The notes beneath the pieces were generated by a model that worked only from the letters and a program-made list of their open reading frames with translations, was not told where the DNA came from and searched no databases. From Turritopsis dohrnii (taxonomy: Eukaryota; Cnidaria; Hydrozoa; Anthoathecata; Oceaniidae), in assembly GCA_027922465.2 (NCBI GenBank), contig BQMF02000009.1:1-64000 (forward strand): 64,000 nucleotides of DNA, in the 5' to 3' direction. The position numbers were made by a program, and so were the translations under genes. Shown piece after piece: positions 44,744 through 54,508 of the stretch (its first letter is position 1; each line of letters starts with the position of its first letter).

Positions 44744-45167
44744 GATTTAAGCATAAATCACATGTCCAATACACAGGGATTCTTGATTGTTTAACGAGAT
44801 GGATGTTATTGCAGCATTTAGCGTGACTTGACTCTAGACAGTGTCCACAAATCAAACGTTTTTGGTTGCACTGTACTATTTTTTCACAGATTACACACTT
44901 CGGTATGTGAGAACCAGGTCCTGGATTCTGATGAACATCGCCAGATTGAAGAATGACATTAAAGCTGGCGGAACTGTTGGCATAATATACGGTTCTCCCT
45001 TTGGAACATTTATCTTTTGAATGATTAAATGCAGGACGTCTTGCCACTAAACCGATCTCCCAATTCATATTGACATTGTGAAAGAATTGTAATGTAGATG
45101 TGATTAACATTAAAAATCTCAAACTAATAAACACAGTTTTGTAACGAGCGTGGTTTCTATTAGCCAT
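44724..45167 (-). CDS. LINE N-terminal leader with 2A-like motif and PHD-like finger
   Basis: 147 codons. Residues 76-85 read GDVHQNPGPG, a 2A-like ribosome-skipping motif in which the usual Glu is His (44913-44942). It is preceded by a short hydrophobic stretch. Directly behind it is a Cys-rich finger: CVICEK, CGHC, HAKC, WTCDLC, the Cys4-His-Cys3 order of a PHD-type finger. Non-LTR elements of sea urchins, molluscs and cnidarians carry such 2A motifs at this place. Near residues 12-30 is a hydrophobic segment that could act as a signal or anchor. The ATG at 45167 is the first in the frame; the frame is intact to its stop, which falls within the next domain because of a shift. Confidence 0.8.
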   Translation of the reverse strand: MANRNHARYKTVFISLRFLMLITSTLQFFHNVNMNWEIGLVARRPAFNHSKDKCSKGRTVYYANSSASFNVILQSGDVHQNPGPGSHIPKCVICEKIVQCNQKRLICGHCLESSHAKCCNNIHLVKQSRIPVYWTCDLCLNRELFDS

Positions 45168-45170
45168 CGT

Positions 45171-45419
45171 ATCGGAAGATGTGAAAAATTCTGTATAAAC
45201 TTCTCAAGCAAGTGAGTCTTCTTTCTTCTTCTTACGCCTTAAGATCAATCTCGACAAGGGTCCAATTCACTCCCGCCCCAGTCTCAATTGAAATTTAGGC
45301 AATATATCGATTTATACTGGATTACATCAGAATTAAATAGGTTTTATAAAAAAAATTTGTAGATGCTTGAAAAAAAGCGTCTGTTGCAGGAAGCCACTAC
45401 ATTGCATCTTTTTAGAAAT
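45171..45419. other. Possible LINE 5' region
   Basis: Upstream of the LINE start on the minus strand. A pyrimidine-rich stretch (TTCTTTCTTCTTCTT, 45215-45233) is the only notable item. The LINE 5' boundary is not visible. Confidence 0.4.
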
Positions 45420-46085
45420 TTCAGTCTTCTAAATCAAAACCCTTGGAAATTTGACCAGAATTTCGAACATTGTAAATTTTCGAAAAGAAATTTTGTGGAT
45501 TGCATTTTTCTGAAATTTTGCGGGAACTAATTTTCGTGGATGGAAGTAAATCAAACTTTTCGTGGGAAATAATTTTCGCGAAAATGATGAAAAACCATGA
45601 AAACCGGGTTAAAAAGCATAATTTACAAAACAGGTCCTTTATTGACAGCAGAATTTTAATTTTGAGAATTTGCAATTTTCGAAATTCTGGTCAAATTTGC
45701 AACAATTTTGATTAAGAAAACGTATCTTTCAAAAAAAATACATCAATGTTTCCGAGTCAATTACAGTGGTATTTAAGGGCGATTCGGCTTATTTCATGAT
45801 AAAAGTAGCTCTCAAGTGTCCCTACTTTTTTGAATTGCTTTTTTCTTAATGTGAAGTGTTTTTTTTGTCTGGTGATACCTTTCTCTTTTTTTGGCACACC
45901 TGTATCATAAATGTGCTGCTTGTACTTTATTTCAAGAATTATTATGAGCTTTTAGAGAAAAAATTATCAATCCATGAAAATTACTTCAAGCAAAGTCTCC
46001 ATTGAAAAGAAAACCGTGAAAATTAATACCTTTTTTTTCTGCGAAATTTTTAAAAAAAATCCATGAAAATAAGTCCCGTAAAAAA
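45420..46085. repeat. TTTTCGTGG / AATTTTGCGGGAA-type repeat
   Basis: Reiterated CATGAAAA, TTTCGTGGA and TTTTGCGGGAACTAA words in both orientations, the same family as 30330-30575. At 45421-45490 and 45640-45715 the sequence TTTGACCAGAATTTCGAA / TTCGAAATTCTGGTCAAATTT forms an inverted repeat, so the middle part may be a small foldback element of about 270 bp. Confidence 0.6.
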
Positions 46086-47002
46086 GGGGCACTTAATGAT
46101 ATTGTTCCTTATGTTTATGTGGAAAACGTTTTCCAATTAGCATTGTTAACACTTAAACATTTCTCGAACTACTTAATATTTGTAACTGTTAGGTTAGGGT
46201 TGCTACCATTTTACACTATAGTAACGTACAGTTCTACATCTTTTAAGGCTTTGTGGTGTGTGATGTTGGTTAATGTTGTTTGTGCTACATATGTGGTGTT
46301 ATTGCAAAAAGAACTGTAAGTTATGTTTCTTTAACTATTTTACTATATCTGCTTTCCATTACATCTCCCTTGATTGCCATTTCTGGTTAGAAAGGGTTGA
46401 TTTTGTTTGTATTGCTAATGTTGATGCTCTTTATGGTAATAATAACTTTAACCCAGACTAAGCTTGAAGAGTCTTTTAACAAATGAAATTGTAAATATTA
46501 TGATCACTCTATGTCTTGTGATTACAAAAGTGTAAAACACGTCAGTCAAATTGAACTCGTTTTATAAATGGAGCTATGTTTGTACAACAAGGTTCATTTT
46601 CTTTGACTCACTCTAAAATTTAAAATTTTTAGTTTACCTCAAAATTTTTAACATGAGCTTTTAGAGATGTAAATAAGCTTTCCAAAAATGTATTATACTT
46701 AATATAAACATATTCCTGTCAAAAGGATTAATTAAAAAACAAAAACACCTTTTTTTCCCTTACTCACACCTCAAACAGAAATTGCCTGCTTCTTAATATC
46801 AAAGTGAAAGCTTTAACATAAGAGCTTACGAGTGGTATTTCAACGGCAGCAATGAAAATTTGGGACTGCTTAGGAAAATGAAATAGACATTTGTGCTATA
46901 ATGTTATCTTAAGCATTTAGGAAAATTTAGTCTGATGCGGTTTACACTGTTTACTGTTTCAATCATGTATATCGACACCATTAAAAACTATTTCGAAGTA
47001 CC
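46086..47002. other. Unassigned AT-rich DNA
   Basis: No gene or element recognised. Short open frames at 46119-46461 are hydrophobic and without motif. Confidence 0.5.
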
Positions 47003-47150
47003 GTATTCCCTCTAATTAGCACCCCTCTCTAGTCGAAAGTATTTTTAGCGCCTCTCTCCAATAAGCGCCGGGGCACTTATTACAGAGACTTAACGTCAAC
47101 TCAGAAATTAATAAGTGCCCAGGCGGTAATTAAAACCTTGAACAAAAAGT
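47003..47150. repeat. AATAAGCGCC-type MITE fragment
   Basis: Begins ACCGTATTCCCTCTAATTAG, with ATAAGCGCCGGGGCACTTAT inside and AAGTGCCCAGGCGGTAATTA at the end. The same GCGCC words occur at 61369-61510 and 61945-61980. I associate this word with pogo/Tigger-type MITEs of invertebrates; that link is from memory. Confidence 0.45.
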
Positions 47151-47264
47151 GAAAATTCTGTAATAGAAACGGAAGACTGTATTTTTGTGATGTCTAAATA
47201 TAAGTCATAAGTACAAAATCTTACTTCATTGCCATGAAAAATACAGTTGTTTTTATTCTTTTAC

Positions 47265-47450
47265 TATTAACCCGGGTAAAAATTTAACTAGTTTAACAAG
47301 TTTAACTTCGAAAAACATATGTCAAATTCGTCTTTACCGTGTGTGAACCCCATGACAAAAATTTAGGAATTGGAATCAAAAAATGTGATGAAAAAAAAGC
47401 AATGCCTTGTACACAGCTAACATGACTATTTCAAAAACATAGTGTGGGGT
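47265..47450. repeat. Repeat related to the CCCGGGTAAAA end of block X
   Basis: Reads ACCCGGGTAAAAATTTAACT, TTTAACTTCGAAAA, TGTCAAATTCG and ACCCCATGAC, matching 17357-17445 in the same order. A fragment of the block X family. Confidence 0.6.
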
Positions 47451-47991
47451 ACTATGTACTTTCGTGTGCAGTAGCATGTTAATAGCAAACTGTTGATTTG
47501 GGTTCTTTACCACTCAAGGATCAAGATCTACCTAGGTGTCACTTTTTGGTCACCTCCCATGCCACGTGACATGACGTCATCGACTGCCATAGAAGCAAAA
47601 CTTTTTTTTCAAAAATATCAATTTTATTTTTCACCATTAAAAAGAACTTTAGAAATAGATGAAAAATTGTATAAAAACCTTACCTTAAGAATAAGCCAAT
47701 AAAAAGTTATGACCATATTAATATTTTACTCAAACTGGGGGTGCAATCATAGTAAAAGAGGATCCGTATTGAACTTTTCACGAAAGAATATTATTGCAAA
47801 ATTAAACTTTTTTAAATAACGCCATTTCACACTAGAAAAAGTGTTCTAGCCATGAATCACAAGCTTTTTAAAAGAAAATATATTCATAAATTGATTGTTT
47901 ATTCCCCCAGATTTCAGTTAAATTTTAAATTTTCGTCCAAGAAACAGTGTAAAATTATTAAAAAATCCTACAAGAAACAATTTCTTTCCTC
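47451..47991. other. Unassigned DNA
   Basis: Contains TGGTCACCTCCCATGCCACG and a TGACGTCA word (47570-47579). Nothing assignable. Confidence 0.45.
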
Positions 47992-48294
47992 TCAAACAAA
48001 AGAAATAAACTGAAAGAAAACATGGAATCCAAGAATTGCTTTTGCTTCTTTTACATCGATACTTTCAAAGCACAGTTGGATAGATATGTCACGTTCTACA
48101 TCACCCATGCCAGTCCGAAATAAAGTACAATGAGGAATGGATTCATAATAATGAAGCAAAAGCAGGAATACATTTGTGTCTGGAGAAACTACAACACATT
48201 CACCCAAAGGATTCGTTTTAGCAACGTCGATTGCGTGCAGCACTAATAAGGTGTCGGGTTCTTCATGATCGTGATTTTGAAGATTGGCTGACAA
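47992..48294 (-). pseudogene. Fragment of a conserved uncharacterised SPDT-type protein
   Basis: 100 codons: HEEPDTLLVLHAIDVAKTN, ECVVVSPDTNVFLLLLHYY, CTLFRTGMGDVERDISI, AKAILGFHVFF. This matches a large uncharacterised family in cnidarians and other invertebrates whose core reads EADTL...SPDTDVFLLL...LGFHAFTGCD; the acidic pattern is reminiscent of PIN/FEN-type nucleases, but that is only a guess. Here the Asp of SPDTD is Asn and the sequence stops before the TGCD motif, so it is a truncated remnant. The upstream part is interrupted by the GTGAC-type element at 48308. Confidence 0.5.
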
Positions 48295-48307
48295 CCCAAC
48301 AATATTT

Positions 48308-49573
48308 GTGACGTTCCAGGGGATGTTGATAACAAACGATATGTTTATAACGATAATTATTAACGATAATATCGTTAATAAAACAATAGAATTGACAATA
48401 TTATCACTAATAATTTTCGTTGCGTTATTATAGTTAATAGCGCTATTATCGCTAATATTGTTATTATCGTTAATATCATTATTATCACTATTATCGTTTT
48501 ATATTATATATACTATAGTTATAAAATTATAGTAAGAAAATAACTATATTTTTGATATTAACGATAATAACATTAATATTAAACATGTGATCATTTTATT
48601 TGTGACAAGGAAGCCATTTCGCGTATATTAATCTTTCTTTCGCTTGATTACGGTGTAAGAAATTCAATATTTTTAGAATTACCCTCAAGTTAAGTTTTAG
48701 AGCCCTGTGTAAACACAACTTTCAGACAACCTTTCACATAAACTTCATAACAAACTGAAGGAAACAGGTAATATATTTTAACAAAGGTGAGTATTTCAAA
48801 AGAGAACTTTTGCAACTCGTCAAGCCGACGTTAAAATGTTTTCATTCTTCCCTTCCGACATTCGTCCTTCATCCCAATGTTGAACCTGAAAACATTATCG
48901 ACGAAATGACAAAAATCAATAATGATCACTGAAAACGTTGCGATCAATTTAATAAAGGGCACATCTTCACCCAGTGCAGGTGAAATGTCTTTCAAAAGAA
49001 TAATAATTAAAGTTTCGCTATTGAAAAAAACTTTAATGTAACGTGTCTTTAATAATGTAAAGTTTTTTCCCAAGAGCTTATAGAATGGCAACCCATTGAA
49101 CAATTAAGAAAAAAGAATTATAGCAGAAGGTTTCTACTCATGCCTGCTTTCGAACTAACTTCCGTATCTTTAATCTCCAAATGAATATAAGAACCAGCTA
49201 ATTAAGTTCAATTTAATACACAAATGTGTGCTACCTGCAAATGTACATTTTAAAATAATACATTACCAAATCGAATGACACAGTATTTTAAAGTGGCTTT
49301 TCAGATTTGTGCTGAAGGAATAACAAATGAAAAAAATGTACTTAGTTATTTTTCTAGAAAAATATTATGTCCGCGTGTCATAATTGAATGAATCAGAGTT
49401 TATCATGTCATGAACAAGCGAGTTTGTTTTGAATTTATTGCTCTTACCATATTATCGATATAAGCGATATTTAAAGGATAATAATGTTACTCTATAGTTC
49501 CGTTAGCGATATTAACGATAATAACGATATTAACGTTAATATCGTTTGTTATCAAAATCCCCTGGAACGTCAC
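48308..49573. mobile_element. GTGAC-type element, ATTAACG word, 1.27 kb, ATTT duplication
   Basis: Ends GTGACGTTCCAGGGG and CCCCTGGAACGTCAC, both continuing into TTGATAACAAACGATAT, flanked by ATTT (48304-48307, 49574-49577). Arrays of ATTAACG/CGTTAAT words follow (48340-48560 and 49440-49550). The interior (48560-49440) is an inverted, collinear relative of 16260-17300 and contains core module copy 5. It has neither block X nor the TTAA MITE and so gives the empty sites for both. No transposase. It lies between 47992-48294 and its upstream continuation. Confidence 0.9.
49063..49252 (-). repeat. Shared core module, copy 5
   Basis: Inverted copy, best match to 16611-16800: on the minus strand TTTGCAGGTAGCACAC, AGTTCGAAAGCAGGCA, GTAGAAACCTTCTGCTATAA, then a T run. 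Confidence 0.75.
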
Positions 49574-49701
49574 ATTTGTGACTGTTTACTTTGAAAAAGT
49601 TACAGCAATCTGGAGCGAATCTTTTAACCCATTGTATATTCTGCAAGATATTAGAGCTTTGAATAACAAGACTGTAAATTTGTGAAAATATATTTAACAA
49701 C

Positions 49702-49730
49702 GTTTCGGCCGTACGACGGCCATTTTCAAG
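49702..49730 (-). ncRNA. Degenerate hammerhead-ribozyme-like motif
   Basis: Minus strand: TTGAAAAT, then a 5-bp stem GGCCG/CGGCC with loop TCGTA, then GAAAC. This has the layout of a hammerhead core (CUGANGA, stem II, GAAA). At the first box C is T and G is A, so cleavage is unlikely in this copy. Hammerhead ribozymes are known from the terminal repeats of Penelope-like elements. Confidence 0.4.
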
Positions 49731-49828
49731 TGGAAAAAAACAATACAAGTGTGACAATATATACAAGAAGTCGTACGATACGGTAAGGTCGTACGATCAT
49801 ACGATCAAAAAATTCCCCCAGGGACAAA

Positions 49829-50268
49829 TCAACCATCCAAAAATAGAAATAATGGCAATGACGCTATATTCCGATTGAGGATAGGCTTGTCCCTACGGAT
49901 TAACAAGCTTTCTTTCAATTCTAAGTCAAAATTGTTGCCTGCGGAGGAGAGTATAGAAAAATTCTCAAATGTAGGCTTATTTTTACAATGTACTACATGC
50001 TCCGAAATAGCGCTATGGTTTTGTAATTTAACGGCTTTTCCAGTTAAGGCCGAAATTCCCATATGTTCGCAGGCTCGTACTTTCAAATGTCGCATAGTAT
50101 TAGTATTAGAGCTTGTTTGGTTTCAATATGAGCCAAAAGTTGTTTCAAAGGCTTTTTGCTGATATCGGAATTGCTTGTTTCTTTGTATCTTATTTCATTA
50201 CCGGACGTTTTTTTCTTTCTTGTTCTTGCCTTTAATGATTGACTAATGTACCTGTAGAATGAGAACAT
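49829..50268 (-). pseudogene. GIY-YIG endonuclease domain of a Penelope-like element
   Basis: Frame 49829-50095: RHLKVRACEHMGISALTGK, AISEHVVHCKNKPTFENFSI, LELKESLLIRRDKPILNRN. It matches the second half of the GIY-YIG domain at the C-terminus of Penelope-like RTs, with the Arg of RxxEH and the catalytic Glu in LKESLLI. The preceding frame (50083-50268: FYRYISQSLKARTRKKK...) is on the same strand and probably covers earlier, diverged sequence; the GIY and YIG strands themselves are not recognisable. Truncated at its N-terminal side near 50270. Confidence 0.7.
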
Positions 50269-50270
50269 TT

Positions 50271-50584
50271 GACATTTATCATTGAGAAAGCTATTTTGTC
50301 AAGTTTGTTGTTCCCTTCTTTTAGTGTTATTACTTTATGAACTTATTAAACTTTCCTGTCAAATACTAATCCGATTTCTCTGCTATTTTTCAAAGCTTTC
50401 TTGACAAGGTGAACAAATCAATCTGCAAAATCCTGCAATGAAAATATATAAAAGAAGAAATTAATAATCAGCAATAATCAGGTGCATTGTATTCTTAAAA
50501 TGCCAAAAATTAAACGAAACCGGTAAGTTTATTTGCCTTCCTAAAGTTTGTTCTTAGATTCTCGAAATGTTGGTAAAAATGATA
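50271..50584. other. Unassigned DNA
   Basis: Nothing recognised. Confidence 0.5.
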
Positions 50585-50667
50585 GTAATTGCCCCCGCAG
50601 CGAGCGTAAGCGAGCGAGGAGGCATAGTAGTTTCACGAGATAGGCGAATGTCAGTTTCCGATTTTGT

Positions 50668-50693
50668 TCATCATCATCATCATCATCATCATC
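50668..50693. repeat. (TCA)n microsatellite
   Basis: About eight perfect units. In one frame it reads as a run of His; this is not evidence for a gene or a tag. Confidence 0.9.
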
Positions 50694-51330
50694 CTCCAAC
50701 TTTCATGTTGACGTTACACGGTGGAATACAATTATTAGCTGACTTTGCTTTTTTCCCGTTTCAAAGCATGGTACTGTAAGTGGGAGAGACAGAATGTTTT
50801 TTCGTGAAGATCGTATGCTAAAATTGCTTAGACAGTTTTCGTGTTACTTTTGTGTTGTTTTAGTGAAGTGAACGACAAGGATTTTGAAGCACAGCTTGAT
50901 ATCCGAAATTTTGCCAACCATACATTTTATTTTTGTAGCTATATATTTTAACTCTAAATTTTTCTTTCAATAATTTTGTTTAGCTAATACACTGATTTTT
51001 GGCGGATCTTTCCTTCAAAAGATTTTAATTGGATTTCTGTGTATACAAGAAAGCCATATTACAAATTGTCGTTCTTCGTGTTTTTCTTCTTTGACTGTCT
51101 TCCAAACCTAGTGTGATCATGATCAATAAAACCTATATATTTTTTTCTTGTTTTTTTTTATGTAAACTTTGGCTATTTTTTGTTTTAAATCAAAGTTTGA
51201 AACGCAATGGATTTTTCGCTTTAATTTTTTTTTTGAAAAGTTTTTTTTTTTTGGCTCTTACAGAATGTTTTTAACAAATCTTATTACGGTAGCAGCGAAG
51301 CGAATACCGTATTAAAACACCCTTGGACTA

Positions 51331-51359
51331 CTCCTCCTCCTCCTCCTCCTCCTCCTCCT
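51331..51359. repeat. (CTC)n microsatellite
   Basis: About nine CTC units. Confidence 0.9.
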
Positions 51360-52520
51360 ACTACCGACCGAAATGGCAGTTTAGCCTGTGCAGCCTACCA
51401 ATGTCGCTTTCGAAACTGTGTAAATTGCAACTTAAGAACGGAGGCTAATATAATCTTTATAACTATCAAAACATTCTTTATACGTTCTTTTAGTATTTTA
51501 CCATAGATTCGCCATTTCCAATAAACATTTTCCTATTAAAAACACGGTGGGAACTTTAGTTGCACCTAATTTGAAACACGGTTAAAATAAACTTAAGCTT
51601 TGTTTTTGGTAACGTCTTGTGCTTCGAAGTTCGAAGCTCTCTTCTTCTTGCAGTTACAAAGATTTATCGAAATTCATCGAACTTAAACTTTTTAAAAGCA
51701 TTTTACATTTTTTTTATATTTTGTGCGTGTGTATTTTGTTTTCTTGTCTACAAAAATGTCTTGGATTAAAGTTTGAAACGGTTTTACTTTGTTTCTTATA
51801 TTTTTAGAAGACGTTTGTTTTTTTTCTTTTTTCGGTCTTACAGCTTTCTTTTTATAAAAAAAAATCTGATATAAAAAAAACGTAGTTTCGCGTATTGTGC
51901 ATATTTCTTTTGTTTGTATCAAATAGTTTTCTGGTGGTTTTACTTAAGCCCTGTTTACACTTTTTCAAATGAAAATTGCCTTAATTTAAGCCAAAGAGAT
52001 AAACAAAGGTCAACAAAGCTTCATGGGGCTTTCAGACTAATTAATTTAGAATCTATTTCGTTTTGTACATTGCGAGTTGAAATGCTGCTACCGTTTTGTG
52101 CCATATGGCTCTTGTTTTAATTATAAAAATTATAAAATATGTATCCATGGTTTCAATTCACACATTTCTCTTGTTTGCAGCAAATACTTTCTAATATTAC
52201 TTGTTAAGCCTTATTTACACTTTTTGAAAGGTATATTAGCATCAGTGTAACTTAGACCTAAGAGATAACAAAAAGTAACAAAGTTTTGTGCATATTTTCA
52301 TCTGTTTAAGTGTAGATTATTTGGTTTGCATATTGCAAGTTGGTTTTGAAATGCCAAAAACTGATTTTGTCGAAATATTTAAGCATATAACTTTGCCTCA
52401 TATCAGGTCCCAAATCAACCCAAACATTTTTTTTTCGGCCAAAAACTTGTTTTCGTTTCCGCTGTTAATGTATAGCTTGCTGTCTGTATAAATTGGAATG
52501 CTTGAGCGCGGGGGCATTTT

Positions 52521-52739
52521 TAGCTAAAGCTACATGCTAGTAATAATAATAATACCTTCCAAGTTTTAACTTCTCCATCTTTGTGGAATTTGTTGACCAA
52601 TGCCATGCCATCAAGGATTATAACTGGTGCTGTTACAATAGGTGGGTTTGTTGTATGCTCTTCCTTACTCGCACTGCTCTCGATCACATGAAAAATTTTT
52701 GGTTCATCAGTACTCAAAAGAGGTTCCCCATCTTGTGCA
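52521..52739. other. Spacer left of the truncated LINE
   Basis: Contains a short AAT run (52538-52550). An 87-codon minus-strand frame (52520-52783) overlaps the LINE start and matches nothing known to me; not called. Confidence 0.4.
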
Positions 52740-54045
52740 AACATTGACTTGGGTACCAGCTTCTTCAACACATCGAATCTCATCGTCTATTTGCAGAACA
52801 ACAGTGTGGTTTCGTAAACGCCATTCAACCATCACTACACTGCTCAAACTTAAAGATTATATTCTGAAAGCTATGAACAGAAGCGAAGTCACATTATTGG
52901 TAATGGCGGATTATTGAAAAGCCTTTGATACAGTTGATTATAAGACACTCCTAAAAAAGCTTCATAAATTCCACATTGGCAAAAATACACTGTATTTCTG
53001 AGTTATCTGTCAGACCGAAAACAATTTGTGTTAATCAATGATCAACGATCTGAGCGTCTAGACATCACACATGGTGTACCACAAGGGAGCATATTAGGCC
53101 CAATCTTATTCAATATTTACGTAGCAGATATACAAGATCTTGCATCGTGTTCTTGTCTCCAGTATGCAGATGATACTAGCCTACTTTATCAATGCCACCC
53201 ACACCGACTACCTGAATGCACCGAAAAGGTTAATGCTGAGCTCAGAAACCTAATCAAATGGTCATCGAACAACAACCTTATATTCAACTCAACCAAAACT
53301 AAAACAATTCTATTTTCTACGGCTCAGATGAGTCGCGTGCATAATCTTCAAAACGATATATACACGATTAAACCACATGACATAGCACTAGAACAAGTCA
53401 AATCTTTAAAAGTACTCGGTATAACCTTAAACGAACAGCAGACTTGGAATGACCACATCAATAAGACAATCAAAGGGGTTATCTCACTTTAAAGACCTTA
53501 AGACTTATCCAAAGATTCACACCATACCACGTGAGGAAAAACCTGGCTGAAACTCTGATACTCAGCAAGCTTCATTACAGTAATGTTCTATTCAAAAATG
53601 CCCCAGCCTACCTAATTAAAAGAATGCAGCGTTTACAGAATATGGCTGCAAGTTACGTCACAAGGCCCTTCATGACTGAAGAGGACGTTCTGAAACTGAA
53701 TTGGCTGCCTATCAGGGAAGGAACAGAATCCACTATATGTAAAATGGCGTTCAAAGCGATCAACCGAACTGGCAAAGTCACCTAAAGCTTAATGTTCAAA
53801 CACCACATCACCACATCACCACACCACATCTGCTTTAACCATCCAATGCAACACTACCATTAACAACACCTTTGAATTCATAGCATCACGTGCATTTAAT
53901 GACCTCCCAGCGCAATGCCGCAAAGCCAAAAGCTATCACCAATTTTGTGGGTCAATAAAAGCGTACTTCAAGGACAAAGCCCTGGCTCGCCTTACATTGA
54001 ATCACAGCCATTTTTTTTTTTATTATTATTATTATTATTTCTTTA
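52740..54045 (+). mobile_element. 5'-truncated LINE of the CR1/L2 group
   Basis: Starts inside the RT and runs to an (ATT)n tail (54020-54041). RT blocks: EQQCGFxKRHSTITTLLKL (near 52790-52850), KAFDTVDYKTLLKKL (52920), HGVPQGSILGPILFNIYVAD (53067-53126) and LQYADDTSLLYQ (53158-53193, catalytic YADD). These are close to the LINE at 41693-45170 and the tail is the same, so they are one family. 5' truncation is the normal outcome of target-primed reverse transcription. Target duplication not identified. Confidence 0.85.
52790..53960 (+). pseudogene. LINE RT, palm to C-terminus, several breaks
   Basis: The longest intact part is 53028-53492, from LINDQRSERLDITHGVPQGS through the YADD block to the block VKSLKVLGITLNEQQTWNDH. 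A stop interrupts ADY*KAFDTV at about 52916. After a frame break near 53490 come RKNLAETLILSKLHYSNVLF and EEDVLKLNWLPIREG (53531-53785), followed by out-of-frame remains of the C-terminus to about 53960 (AFNDLPAQCRKAK-type). Confidence 0.8.
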
Positions 54046-54209
54046 TTTCAGTGTTTTTTGGGTTGTTTTTTTTTTTCTTAATGCTAACTGATTCCACGAT
54101 CTTAACACAATCCCTACTTCATCCTTACAATTACCAATTCGGCCAATGTACTACGTTTTCTGATGTTTTAATTAATCAATGTATTAAGTGTTTTTTTTGG
54201 GGTGTGTAA
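54046..54209. other. T-rich spacer
   Basis: T-rich sequence following the LINE tail; nothing recognised. Confidence 0.4.
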
Positions 54210-54508
54210 AAGTGGTAGCGGTATTTCAGTTGAAAACCAATAGCAGAAGAAAGTGTTTTAAGTAGATGTTTACAGTAGGAAAATGTGCTGGAAACTAAAT
54301 AAAGTGTTATTAATTTGTTTACTGCAGGTATGAAATATAGAAAGTAAAGGGTTTCGAAGTGTTTGAAAATGGCTGCAGAAGTTGATCAATATTTTTTACT
54401 AACATGATGATGCGTATTGGTATTGAAAGGTAAACCAAAGTTAATATAGTATCTATGTAATTAGAACACAGTTAGTATGCTGGATAAATAAAGGATAAAA
54501 GGGATGTG

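Larger units (their letters stand above)
41693..45170 (-). mobile_element. Nearly full-length CR1/L2-group LINE
   Basis: A minus-strand non-LTR retrotransposon: N-terminal leader with a 2A-like motif and PHD-like finger, APE endonuclease, RT, and a short 3' region ending in an (ATT)n run (41697-41745 on the plus strand as ATA repeats). The (ATT)n tail and domain order fit CR1/L2-group elements. At least three frame breaks (near 44500, 43300 and 42700) and a small deletion in the endonuclease make this copy inactive. It belongs to the same family as the copies at 52740 and 62232, judged by shared protein blocks and the same tail. Confidence 0.88.
49600..50270 (-). mobile_element. Penelope-like element, 3' fragment
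   Basis: Contains the GIY-YIG endonuclease C-terminus (49829-50268) followed on the minus strand by a non-coding terminal region with CGTACGAT words (49770-49805) and the sequence GGCCGTCGTACGGCCGAAAC (49702-49721). Penelope-like elements often carry this combination at their ends. The RT part is not present in this window. Confidence 0.65.
50585..52520. repeat. Composite repeat with GCCCCCGC edges and internal modules
   Basis: Edges TTGCCCCCGCAGCGAGCG (50590) and GAGCGCGGGGGCATTTTT (52504) are short inverted matches. Inside, blocks recur as diverged direct copies: 51170-51290 resembles 51765-51880 (AAAGTTTGAAACG, T-rich run, CTTACAG), and 51940-52020 resembles 52200-52290 (AAGCC, TTTACACTTTTT, AGAGATAA, AACAAAG). 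A TCA microsatellite (50668-50693) and a CTC microsatellite (51331-51359) lie within. No coding. Confidence 0.5.

Noticed and set aside
46185..46205. Telomere-like GTTAGGTTAGGGTT
   Set aside because: Only a single short occurrence in AT-rich DNA with no tandem run.
50567..50779. Open frame with eight His in a row, like a vector tag
   Set aside because: The His run is a translated TCA microsatellite in repeat DNA. No vector sequence surrounds it.
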